Assembly: GCA_030434875.1 (NCBI GenBank)
Contig: JAUISW010000001.1
Location: 941,501-1,005,500 of the forward strand
DNA length: 64,000 bases
DNA from: Lachnospiraceae bacterium C1.1
GTDB taxonomy: Bacteria > Bacillota > Clostridia > Lachnospirales > Lachnospiraceae
Reading direction: 5' to 3'
The notes under the pieces were generated by a model that worked only from the letters and a program-made list of their open reading frames with translations, ran no database searches and had not been told where the DNA came from. A program made the translations under genes and the position numbers. This document shows positions 8,258 to 16,285 of this stretch, in pieces (the first letter of the stretch is position 1; every line of letters starts with the position of its first letter).

Positions 8258-10721
8258 AGAAAAACATACAAATGCAATTGGAACAGAAGCTTATGATAAA
8301 AGCTATGGACTGGGTTACCAGGTTCATCACGATGAGTGGTCGCCATTTGCCAGAGTCAACAGGCTTCGCCGTACTTTTCTGGATAGGGAATATTATATTG
8401 ATGTACAGAGGCTCAGACTGGTAACAGAGAGCTATAAGGCACATGAAGGTGAAAGCAGGAATATGCAGGCGGCCTATGCTTTTGAAAATATTCTTTTGAA
8501 TGCTGATCTTTATATATATGATGATGATCTTATAGCAGGTGAGATATGTGCGCCGGCAAAGGCTTCACCTATTTATCCTGAGTTTTCCGTAAAATGGATC
8601 ATTAATGAGATAAAGAATTTTCCTTTTGAAGAAAGGGAACATGATCAGTTTTATATCCGTAATGATTCAGAAAAAGAGGAAATCCTCGAGCTTTGTGAAT
8701 GGTGGAGAGGAAAGACGATAGAGGACTATATCGATGACAATCTGACCTATGAAGAGACAAAAGGTTCGGAAATTGGGGCACGTGTTTTTCAGACGAATCT
8801 CTATCATTACGCCGGAGTAGGTCATCTCGCAATCGATTATCCAAGACTTATGAAGCTTGGATTTGGAGGAATCAGAAAAGAAGCTGAAGAGAAGCTTTTA
8901 AATGAGAAAGATCCTGAAAAAGCGGAGTTTTATCATGCAGTAGTCATTATGTATTCTGCAGTAACAAAATATGTCTTAAGATATGCCTCACTTGCAGAAA
9001 AAATGGCTGCTGAAGAAAATGACAAAACAAGAAAAAACGAGCTTTTAAGACTTGCAGAAGTATGCAGAAATATTTCATCGGATGCACCAAAAAGCTTTTA
9101 TGAGGCGGTTCAGCTTTTTCAGATAGCCACAAGTCTTATTACTGTTGAGGGTAATGGGCACTCTATTTCCTACGGCAGGATGGATCAGTGGCTCTATCCA
9201 TTTTATGAAAAAGATATTAGGGAAGGAAAGATCACAAAGGAGTTTGTCCTTGAACTCATCGAAGTTCTTTATGTGAAGCTTAATAATCCCACAAAGCTTA
9301 AAGACCGCGGAAGTATGGCTCTCCGTAACGGCAGAGGTTTCGGCGGTGAAAGCCTGACGATAGGCGGTACAGATTCAGAAGGTAATGATGCGACAAATGA
9401 TCTTACCATGCTAATGCTGGAGGCTTCTGCTCATACCAGAATGATGAATCCATGGGTGTGTGTAAGGATTCATAAAAATACGCCCTATGAGCTTCTTTGT
9501 AAGGCTGTAGAGTGTATTCGCGCAGGATATGGTCATCCAAAGCTTTTCAATGATGAACCGGCTGTAAAGGCAATGATGAAAAAGGGAATGACCATTGAGG
9601 AAGCCAGGGATTATTGTGTTGTAGGCTGCGTGGAGATAGATCTTCCGGGCAGAGAATATGGCTGGCATGATGCAGCCTATGTAAATACAGCTAAAATGAT
9701 GGAGCTCGTTATAAACGGCGGAAAATGTCTGGATTCCGATGAACAGATAGGTCCTGATACGGGTTCACTTGATGATTTCAGGAACTTTGAAGCAGTATTA
9801 AAAGCTTTTGATTCACAGGTTGGCTATTGGGCAGATAAAATGTGCGACTCATTGAGGGTTATTGAAAAAGCGCACATGATGCTCAAGCCTTTGCCTTATG
9901 TCTCTGCATTTTTTGAAGACTGCATGGAAAAGGGCATGGATCTGAATGCAGGTGGGGCAAAATATAATGGAATTGGTCCTCAGGCAAGCGGAATTGCCAC
10001 TTGTGCAGATTCTTTATCAGCTATAAAGCAGTTGGTATTTGAAGAAAAGGTTTGCACGGGAGCAGAAATGTTAGAGGCTGTAAAAAATAACTGGGAAGGT
10101 TATGAATGGCTTCGTGCTCTTGTTAACAGCAGTAAGGTTCATCATTATGGAAATGATGATGATTATGCAGATGATCTTTTCAAGTATGTTTTTGAAACTT
10201 ACTGCAAAAAGCTTGAAGGAAGAGAAAATTTACGTGAAGGTGGACATTTCCATCCTGGTGTTTATTCCGTAAATGCAAATGTAGCGATGGGTGTAAATAC
10301 AAATGCTACACCCGATGGCAGAAAGAAAGGCGAGGCGATTTCTGAAAATATGGGGCCTGTACACAATGAATCGGGTTCTCATGATATTGCCGGACCGACT
10401 GCGCTTGCAAACTCTGTTGCAAAGGTCGATCATTCTCTTGCAACCAATGGAACACTTATGAATATGAGATTTCCACAGGATGCTGTGGCTGGAAAACAGG
10501 GCAGGGATAATCTGATGAGCTTCATAAGAGAATATATGGATAAAGGTCCGATGCATATTCAGTTTAATATCATGAGTGCCGAGACTATGCGACAGGCACA
10601 GAAACATCCGGAAGATTACAGGGATATGCTTGTCAGAGTAGCCGGCTATAGCGCCTATTTTGTCGAGCTTGGAACAAGACTGCAGACAGATCTCATACAG
10701 CGGACAGAGCTACATTTCTGA
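8241..10721 (+). CDS. glycyl radical enzyme, candidate organosulfonate C-S lyase (IslA-like)
   Basis: This is an 826-residue glycyl radical enzyme. The active-site motif GCVE puts the thiyl cysteine at about 463 and the acid at 465. The C-terminal loop RVAGYSAYF holds the radical glycine at about 802. Length and layout fit the lyase/dehydratase branch (glycerol and diol dehydratases, CutC, HypD, isethionate and dihydroxypropanesulfonate lyases), not pyruvate formate-lyase, which has two adjacent cysteines. A sulfonate importer upstream and an aldehyde dehydrogenase downstream favour isethionate-type chemistry yielding sulfite plus an aldehyde. Choline lyase is less likely because no microcompartment genes are seen. 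The ATG at 8241 was chosen over the upstream extension that overlaps the activase; ATG 8247 is also possible. Substrate is inferred. Confidence 0.85.
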   Translation: MIMINKEKHTNAIGTEAYDKSYGLGYQVHHDEWSPFARVNRLRRTFLDREYYIDVQRLRLVTESYKAHEGESRNMQAAYAFENILLNADLYIYDDDLIAGEICAPAKASPIYPEFSVKWIINEIKNFPFEEREHDQFYIRNDSEKEEILELCEWWRGKTIEDYIDDNLTYEETKGSEIGARVFQTNLYHYAGVGHLAIDYPRLMKLGFGGIRKEAEEKLLNEKDPEKAEFYHAVVIMYSAVTKYVLRYASLAEKMAAEENDKTRKNELLRLAEVCRNISSDAPKSFYEAVQLFQIATSLITVEGNGHSISYGRMDQWLYPFYEKDIREGKITKEFVLELIEVLYVKLNNPTKLKDRGSMALRNGRGFGGESLTIGGTDSEGNDATNDLTMLMLEASAHTRMMNPWVCVRIHKNTPYELLCKAVECIRAGYGHPKLFNDEPAVKAMMKKGMTIEEARDYCVVGCVEIDLPGREYGWHDAAYVNTAKMMELVINGGKCLDSDEQIGPDTGSLDDFRNFEAVLKAFDSQVGYWADKMCDSLRVIEKAHMMLKPLPYVSAFFEDCMEKGMDLNAGGAKYNGIGPQASGIATCADSLSAIKQLVFEEKVCTGAEMLEAVKNNWEGYEWLRALVNSSKVHHYGNDDDYADDLFKYVFETYCKKLEGRENLREGGHFHPGVYSVNANVAMGVNTNATPDGRKKGEAISENMGPVHNESGSHDIAGPTALANSVAKVDHSLATNGTLMNMRFPQDAVAGKQGRDNLMSFIREYMDKGPMHIQFNIMSAETMRQAQKHPEDYRDMLVRVAGYSAYFVELGTRLQTDLIQRTELHF

Positions 10722-10740
10722 TGAACTATCGTTTTTTGTT

Positions 10741-10852
10741 TCGCCTGTTGCGCCGTTCGCCTCAAAGTTCCTACGAGGAACGCTCTCCTAAACATTAAAA
10801 AAATATTTTCAATGTTTAGACTGTTAGTGAAAGCGAACAACGCAATAGGAGA
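10741..10852. repeat. nested inverted-repeat element between two operon genes
   Basis: Outer arms at 10741-10760 and 10833-10852 are imperfectly complementary (TGTTGCGCCGTTCGC against GCGAACAACGCAAT). Inside are a hairpin GTTCCT-ACG-AGGAAC (10767-10781) and a pair CTAAACATT/AATGTTTAG (10788-10796, 10811-10819). It could be a small non-autonomous insertion, or an mRNA structure separating glycyl radical enzyme and aldehyde dehydrogenase expression. No T-run follows. Confidence 0.5.
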
Positions 10853-10891
10853 TATCTTAAAACCAAAACTAATACAAAAACAGGAGTTAAA

Positions 10892-12277
10892 ATGATTAAA
10901 GTCACAAATCCGTATAATGGGGAATTAGTCGGCGAAGTAGAGGAATTTACCGAGAGCATGATCGCTGACAGGATAGATCGGGCTTATGAAGCGCAGAAGG
11001 AATGGAAGAAAGTTCCGGTTTATAAAAGAGTAGATCTTTCACTTAAGTTTCTTGAGCTTGTGAAAGAGCACAGAGAGAAATTAAAGTCACTTCTTTCTGC
11101 CGAGTCCGGAAAAAATTACTCGGAAGTTGAGATAGAAATGAATAATATCTTTACTTCCTGGAGAGCTTTCGGAGAAAAGATAAAGCACCTCTATGATCAG
11201 GTAATTCCAGCCGGAAGAGAAATGGGACATGATAAAAATATTGTTATAACAAAGAGAGAACCACTCGGAGTTATAGCAGCTATAATCCCTTTTAATTTTC
11301 CTACCAATCTTTTTAATCAGAAGGTTGCACCGTCTTTACTGGCGGGAAATGCAGTGATCGTTAAACCGGCGAGTACAAATCCTCTTACAGTTATCAGACT
11401 TGTGGAGCTTCTTCATGAGGCAGGATTCCCCGAGGATATTGTAACTGTTGTGACGGGAAATGGTTCTAAAGTAGGAAAATATCTTTGCATTAATGATAAA
11501 ATTTCGCTGATCTCTCTTACAGGTTCTACGGAAGTTGGTGTTGAAGTTGCTAAAATGGCAGCTGAAGGTCTTAAAGACACAGCATTGGAACTTGGTGGAA
11601 ATGATGCTTTTGTTGTGTTAGAGGATGCGGATGTTGATCTTGCAATAGCAGAAGCTGCAGGCGGAAGATTTTTCAACGCCGGACAGATATGTTGTGCGCC
11701 AAAGAGATTTATAGTGCACAGTTCTCTATATGAGAAATTTATAGAGGGTGTCAGTGAAAAGGTTTCTAAGATAAAGTCAGGAGAATTGTCTGATCCGGAA
11801 ACTAAAATCGGAACTTTGATCTCTGAAAACGCTGCAAAAACTGTTGAGGAACAGATAAATAAGACCGTTTCAGAGGGGGGAAAGCTCATTCTTGGTGGAA
11901 AGAGAAATAGAGCTTTTATAGAGCCTACTGTTATCAGAGATGTTCCGCATACTGCCTCGATCATGCATGATATGGAGGTCTTTGGACCGGTAATGCCAAT
12001 CACATCATTTGAAACAGAAGAAGAGGCTCTTGAACTTGCAAATGACAGTATTTATGGACTTGGAGCTTCTGTTTTTACAAAAGATATGAAAACAGCCATG
12101 CGTTTTACAGAAGAATTTGAGTCCGGTACAGTTGTTATTAATGGGTCAAGTTATTTCAGAAGCTTTGAGATGCCATTTGGTGGAGTGAAGATGTCCGGAA
12201 TAGGCGTAGAAGGAGTCTATTCTACATTTGATGAAGTTACAAGACTTAAGTGTGTTGTACTCAAATCTATTTATTAA
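10892..12277 (+). CDS. NAD(P)-dependent aldehyde dehydrogenase, non-acylating
   Basis: This 461-residue aldehyde dehydrogenase oxidises an aldehyde to the acid in the cytoplasm. Cofactor and catalytic motifs are intact: PFNFPTNL near 133, the lysine of VIVKPAS, the LTGSTEVG turn, LELGGND with the general base at about E233, and FNAGQICC with the nucleophile at about C267. These belong to the classical hydrolytic family (succinic semialdehyde/lactaldehyde type), not the CoA-acylating acetaldehyde dehydrogenases. Placed behind the glycyl radical enzyme, it probably detoxifies or oxidises the product aldehyde (acetaldehyde if isethionate is the substrate). AACAGGAG precedes the ATG. Substrate is inferred. 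Confidence 0.88.
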   Translation: MIKVTNPYNGELVGEVEEFTESMIADRIDRAYEAQKEWKKVPVYKRVDLSLKFLELVKEHREKLKSLLSAESGKNYSEVEIEMNNIFTSWRAFGEKIKHLYDQVIPAGREMGHDKNIVITKREPLGVIAAIIPFNFPTNLFNQKVAPSLLAGNAVIVKPASTNPLTVIRLVELLHEAGFPEDIVTVVTGNGSKVGKYLCINDKISLISLTGSTEVGVEVAKMAAEGLKDTALELGGNDAFVVLEDADVDLAIAEAAGGRFFNAGQICCAPKRFIVHSSLYEKFIEGVSEKVSKIKSGELSDPETKIGTLISENAAKTVEEQINKTVSEGGKLILGGKRNRAFIEPTVIRDVPHTASIMHDMEVFGPVMPITSFETEEEALELANDSIYGLGASVFTKDMKTAMRFTEEFESGTVVINGSSYFRSFEMPFGGVKMSGIGVEGVYSTFDEVTRLKCVVLKSIY

Positions 12278-12366
12278 GAAAATCATATGTCAATAGCTTT
12301 TGATTAAAGTTTAAAAATATTAATTTTAAGGTTATTAATATTTAATTTGATTTTAGAAACTTATAA

Positions 12367-12405
12367 GAAAGTTGTCTTCTTTTTGAGAAGATAACTTTCT
12401 TTTTT
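12367..12405 (+). terminator. terminator closing the glycyl radical operon
   Basis: The arms GAAAGTTGTCTTCT and AGAAGATAACTTTC pair around TTTTG and are followed by six T residues. Confidence 0.85.
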
Positions 12406-12600
12406 GCATTATAGGAAATTCCGATGGAATTCCCCATAATGCAAAAAACGCACTGCGTGCGTATGATGCGTCAAGCGCGGATAGGAAGAGCCTGCGGCTC
12501 CCGCGCTTGCGCGGAGAATCCTGCGGAGCAGGATTCTTTATTGCTTTATAGGAAATTCCAATTTTTTGGACAACAAATCCTAACGTACGTTCGGACATTA
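12406..12600. repeat. hairpin-rich extragenic tract, candidate transposon end
   Basis: The gap 12278-12649 has no gene. It holds the terminator and then a run of hairpins: GCATTAT...ATAATGC (12406-12442), GAGCCTGCGGCTC, GCGCTTGCGC and GAATCCTGCGGAGCAGGATTC-like arms. The 13-mer TATAGGAAATTCC occurs at 12410-12422 and again at 12547-12559. The tract lies downstream of the IS91-like transposase, where that family carries its replication origin end. Confidence 0.5.
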
Positions 12601-12649
12601 AATTGAAATGAATAATGAAGGAATGCATGACAAACAGACGGTATGGAAA

Positions 12650-12823
12650 TTAAAAGATGTAGAAACCATCTTCTCCAAAATCGTCATCAAGTTCGTCATC
12701 ATTTAAGAAATAATCCAAATCCAAAAGTTCATCCTCGCTCATATTGCGAATGTCCTTGGGAGAAAAACCTTCTGGTGGGTTATCCATGTACTTTTTGCGC
12801 AGTTTCTCAATGTTTTGTTTCAT
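12650..12823 (-). CDS. small acidic protein downstream of the transposase
   Basis: A well-placed AGGAGGAT precedes an ATG at 12823. The frame encodes 57 residues starting MKQNIEKLRKKYMDNPPEGF and ending in a strongly acidic tail (NDDELDDDFGEDGFYIF). The middle, SPKDIRNMSEDELLDLDYFL, looks helical. It is on the same strand as the transposase, 50 bases after its stop. It may be an element-borne accessory protein; I do not recognise the family. Confidence 0.6.
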   Translation of the reverse strand: MKQNIEKLRKKYMDNPPEGFSPKDIRNMSEDELLDLDYFLNDDELDDDFGEDGFYIF

Positions 12824-12873
12824 GTTGGTATCCTCCTGAAAGGATTATACCAAGTATAGTCGGATTAATAAAG

Positions 12874-14022
12874 TTATGCAGATGAACGCAATCCACGAGA
12901 CTTGGACATGGCTTTCTCGTATAGTTCTTCAAGAGAAACGCGCTTATGATTAAAATATAGTTCCAGGAACAGCATTGTTGAACCGCAATCGCATTTTAGA
13001 GGATCATATCCGAACGCGGAAAGCTGTGCAGTACGCCATTTATTGAAGCCACGAAGAAATGAGTGCTTTTCTTTTGAAATGGCGCGGTTAAGATTTTTGT
13101 CAATGTCTCTGTGACGGGCATAAATACCACCATAACGTATCATCTTAAAGTGTTTTTCAGGTATATGCCGTATCAGACGTTCAATGAACTCGGTTGCAGG
13201 GATGGTTTCTTCTACATATTTGTCATCTTCGTGGCGGTTGTAGTGGAAAGTGACATAATCACCGTCATATTTGTCAATACGTGAAGTTGCAATGACGGGT
13301 CTGCCAAGGTAACGTCCAATGTATTTAATTACGGTGGTAGGGTTGCATTTGTTGGGCTTGGCATAAACATAGAAGCCCTGTTTATTTTTGTCATAACAGG
13401 CAGCTTTGACTTTCTTAAAGGAAGAGCCAAGATAAGGTTCTAATTCATTTAAAAGTGCAGTTTGAAATGAACTGCGAAGAAGCTTGTAATTAAAATGAGT
13501 TACGTTTCGCCATTCGCCGTTGTCACTGTAACCGCCTTCAGATATTAGACAGTGAATATGCGGATTCCATTTTAGATCACGTCCGAAAGTGTGCAGGACC
13601 ATGATAAAACCGGGAGTGAAATTTTTTGATTTATTTATTTTGCGGAACATATGGGAAATAACACTGTTAACAGCATGAAACAGGCAGTTAAGTAAAGAAC
13701 GATCCTGTAAAAAGTAAATCCTTAGATCTTCGGCAATGGTAAAAACGCAATGTCTATGATTGACCTTAATCAGCTTGAAGGACATGTTAGTGGTGCGTTC
13801 CATGGAATACTTATTTCCGCATGAAGGACAAAAGCGGCTGTGACAGCGAAAGGGAACAAATTTAAGTTTTCCGCAATCCGGGCATCCATACATGGCACCA
13901 CCAAAGTCTGGATTGCCACAATTAATCATCTTGTCGATGTTTTCAATGACAGATGAGCGAGGTTTCATTGTGAAAATAATTGTTTCATAGTAGTCGGTAA
14001 AGATTTTTTGCAGTATGTTCAT
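12874..14022 (-). CDS. tnpA: IS91-family transposase
   Basis: This 382-residue rolling-circle transposase carries an N-terminal zinc-binding region (GCPDCGKLKFVPFRCHSRFC then PSCGNKY) and the HUH metal motif in WNPHIHCLISEGG. The tyrosine region IKYIGRYLGRP has the YxxxY spacing of the Y2 nucleophiles. The start at 14022 (MNILQKIF) was preferred because the open frame upstream of it is the hairpin terminus. No frameshift or stop interrupts it, so it may be active. It acts by single-strand transfer. Confidence 0.88.
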   Translation of the reverse strand: MNILQKIFTDYYETIIFTMKPRSSVIENIDKMINCGNPDFGGAMYGCPDCGKLKFVPFRCHSRFCPSCGNKYSMERTTNMSFKLIKVNHRHCVFTIAEDLRIYFLQDRSLLNCLFHAVNSVISHMFRKINKSKNFTPGFIMVLHTFGRDLKWNPHIHCLISEGGYSDNGEWRNVTHFNYKLLRSSFQTALLNELEPYLGSSFKKVKAACYDKNKQGFYVYAKPNKCNPTTVIKYIGRYLGRPVIATSRIDKYDGDYVTFHYNRHEDDKYVEETIPATEFIERLIRHIPEKHFKMIRYGGIYARHRDIDKNLNRAISKEKHSFLRGFNKWRTAQLSAFGYDPLKCDCGSTMLFLELYFNHKRVSLEELYEKAMSKSRGLRSSA

Positions 14023-14062
14023 ATAACTATTATGAATGAAAATGGAGCAAAAGAAAACCCCA

Positions 14063-14112
14063 CCCCTCATGAGTGAGGGGCAGGGGAGTTGAAGTGCCGA
14101 AGGCACTTTTTT
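14063..14112. repeat. paired hairpins at the transposase 5' side
   Basis: CCCCTCATGAGTGAGGGG (14063-14080) and AAGTGCCGAAGGCACTT with a T-run (14092-14112). These are candidate terminus structures of the IS91-like element; the second could also act as an intrinsic terminator on the plus strand. Confidence 0.5.
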
Positions 14113-14190
14113 ATTTGTGGTCTTTTTCTTCAGTCTGTGATAAACTATGGATGTTATATGTTTTTTACTATATTTTTAACGGAGATTTTT

Positions 14191-15108
14191 ATGCAGATAG
14201 ATTTTGCTCCGATGGAAGGGGTTACCGATTATATATTCAGAAAAATTTTTAATGATTATTTTAAAGGTGTGTCGCGTTATTACACACCTTTTCTTTCGCC
14301 TATGCCCAAAAGAATACTTGCTCCAAAAGAGTTTCGAGAAGTTGATCCTAAAAATAATGACAAAATAAATCTGATACCTCAGATTCTTACAAATAATGCC
14401 AATGATTTCAGCCTTGCGGCTGAAATGCTTTATGATATGGGGTATGAGACCATTAATTTAAATCTCGGTTGTCCTTCGGGGACTGTTACGGCAAAAGGAA
14501 AAGGATCAGGTTTCCTTAAATATCCAGAGGAGCTTGAGATATTTCTTGGAGAAATATTTAAGGGTAATAAATATAAAATATCGATAAAAACCCGTATAGG
14601 TGTTGAAAGAGAAGAAGAGTGGGATGAAATCCTTGAAATTTATAAAAAATTCCCGATATCAGAGCTGATAGTTCATCCGAGGCTCATGAAAGAACAATAC
14701 AGGGGAAATGTACATATTTCTGCATATGAAAAAGCCTATAATATCTTTAGTTCAAAGATCACATATAATGGTGATATTAAGAAAAAGGGCGATATTGATA
14801 AAATTATTGAACAGTTTCCCAAAACAGAAAAAATTATGCTTGGGCGCGGTCTTATAGGAAATCCATATCTAGCTGAGGAGGTCAGCGGAAATAAGCTTTC
14901 GGATAAAAAAGCCATAAAAGAATTTGCACGTGAGCTTTACAAGGCGTATGCCGACGAGTTCCAGAGCGAACATGCGGCTGTTAACAGAATGAAGGGAATC
15001 TGGTTTTATCTGCTGAACAGCTTTGAAGATATTAATAAAAATACGAAGCTTATAAAAAAGGCATCAAATGCTATTCAGCTTGAGAGCGCTGTGATGCAGA
15101 TCCGTTAA
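14191..15108 (+). CDS. dus: tRNA-dihydrouridine synthase
   Basis: This 305-residue flavoenzyme reduces uridines in the tRNA D-loop. FAPMEGVTDYIFR at the N-terminus is the FMN-binding start of the Dus barrel. NLNLGCPSGTVTAKGKGSG carries the catalytic cysteine, and ELIVHPR, TYNGDI and MLGRGLIGNP are conserved barrel elements. The ATG at 14191 follows ACGGAGA. An in-frame extension to 14089 runs back into the transposon hairpins and is rejected. It starts a run with sbcD 19 bases downstream. Confidence 0.92.
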   Translation: MQIDFAPMEGVTDYIFRKIFNDYFKGVSRYYTPFLSPMPKRILAPKEFREVDPKNNDKINLIPQILTNNANDFSLAAEMLYDMGYETINLNLGCPSGTVTAKGKGSGFLKYPEELEIFLGEIFKGNKYKISIKTRIGVEREEEWDEILEIYKKFPISELIVHPRLMKEQYRGNVHISAYEKAYNIFSSKITYNGDIKKKGDIDKIIEQFPKTEKIMLGRGLIGNPYLAEEVSGNKLSDKKAIKEFARELYKAYADEFQSEHAAVNRMKGIWFYLLNSFEDINKNTKLIKKASNAIQLESAVMQIR

Positions 15109-15127
15109 TATTGAAAGGAATTATTAA

Positions 15128-16285
15128 ATGAAATTTATACATCTGGCAGATCTTCATTTGGGCAAAACAGTAAAAGATTTCAGCATGATAGAAGACCAGA
15201 AATTTATGCTTGAAAAAATAGTCGAAACTGCTGAGAAAGAAAAGATTGATGCCGTATTGATAGCAGGTGATGTTTACGACAGAACTATCCCCCCGGAAGA
15301 TGCCGTGAAGCTTTTTGATAATTTTATTTTTGCGCTGTCAGAGATCAATGTAAAAGTTCTTTTGATCAGCGGAAATCATGATTCAGATGAACGACTGAAT
15401 TTTGGAAGCAGGCTTTTTGTTGATAAGGGAATATTTTTTTCAACAAAATATGAAGGAATCTTATATAAAAAGACGTTTAATGATGAATATGGGCCTATAA
15501 ATTTTTATCTTCTTCCTTTTGTAAAAGCATCACAGGTTAAACATTATTTCCCTGATGAAGAAATTGAAAGCTATGAAGATGCAGTCCGGACTGTAATAAG
15601 TAGTGCGGAGATCAATAAAGAAGAAAGAAATGTTATAATTGCCCATCAGTTTGTAGCTGGCAGGGGTGGTGAGATAACACTTGGTGGATCGGAAAATCCT
15701 GCTGTAATGAATGTAGGACTTGTCGAACAGATTGGTTTTAGTGTTTTTGATGATTTTGATTATGCGGCATTGGGGCATATACATAAAGCCCAGAAAATCG
15801 GCAGAGATGAGGTCAGGTATGCCGGTGCAATTCTTAAATATCATGTTGATGAGGTAAATGACGAAAAATCATTTCCAATCGTGACGATAAAAGAAAAAGG
15901 TAAAGTTGATATAAGCCTTAAAAGTATAAAAGCTCTTCGCGATATGAGGGCTTTAAGGGGAAATTTAAAGCAGCTTCTTTCTGAGGAAAATATCACGGAT
16001 ACAGATGATTATATTTTTGTGACTCTTACAGATGAAGATATAGTGGATGATGCGATGAATATTTTCAGAAATATATATCCAAATACAATGCAGATCCGCT
16101 ATGACAATTCATATACAAAGGAAATTGAAAAAGTTGATTTTTCAAAAATTAAAGAAGAGAGAAGTTTTACAGAATTGATCTCGGATTTTTATATGCAGAT
16201 TTATCAGACGGAAATCACGGATGAGGAAATGGCAGTTATGAAAAAAGCAGCAGGAAAGGCAGGTATTATAAATGAAACCGATTAA
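15128..16285 (+). CDS. sbcD: nuclease SbcCD subunit D (Mre11-like)
   Basis: This 385-residue metallophosphoesterase is the nuclease subunit that, with SbcC, cleaves DNA hairpins and blocked ends. The five phosphoesterase motifs are visible: ADLHLG, AGDVYDR, SGNHDS, IAHQF and ALGHIH. The C-terminal domain completes the normal length. AAAGGAA precedes the ATG. It overlaps sbcC by 14 bases, as usual for this pair. Confidence 0.95.
   Translation: MKFIHLADLHLGKTVKDFSMIEDQKFMLEKIVETAEKEKIDAVLIAGDVYDRTIPPEDAVKLFDNFIFALSEINVKVLLISGNHDSDERLNFGSRLFVDKGIFFSTKYEGILYKKTFNDEYGPINFYLLPFVKASQVKHYFPDEEIESYEDAVRTVISSAEINKEERNVIIAHQFVAGRGGEITLGGSENPAVMNVGLVEQIGFSVFDDFDYAALGHIHKAQKIGRDEVRYAGAILKYHVDEVNDEKSFPIVTIKEKGKVDISLKSIKALRDMRALRGNLKQLLSEENITDTDDYIFVTLTDEDIVDDAMNIFRNIYPNTMQIRYDNSYTKEIEKVDFSKIKEERSFTELISDFYMQIYQTEITDEEMAVMKKAAGKAGIINETD

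Larger units (their letters stand above)
12410..14112 (-). mobile_element. IS91-like (HUH, rolling-circle) insertion element
   Basis: The region comprises a Y2-type HUH transposase gene on the minus strand (12874-14022), a small downstream ORF (12650-12823) and hairpin-rich sequence at both sides (12406-12600 and 14063-14112). IS91-type elements lack terminal inverted repeats and target duplications, so the exact ends cannot be fixed from one copy. The limits given are the outer hairpins. It separates the sulfonate operon from the dus-sbcDC run without breaking a gene. Confidence 0.6.

Noticed and set aside
8241..10721. Choline TMA-lyase (CutC) in a microcompartment
   Set aside because: No shell proteins or other cut genes are present and the importer is of sulfonate type. 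Residue-level alignment is still needed for full exclusion.
12424..12885. Plus-strand frames of 60 and 80 codons beside the transposon
   Set aside because: One is made of hairpin sequence and the other is antisense to the small acidic ORF, which has the better ribosome site.
14089..14190. N-terminal extension of Dus
   Set aside because: It reads through the transposon-side hairpins; the family start matches ATG 14191.
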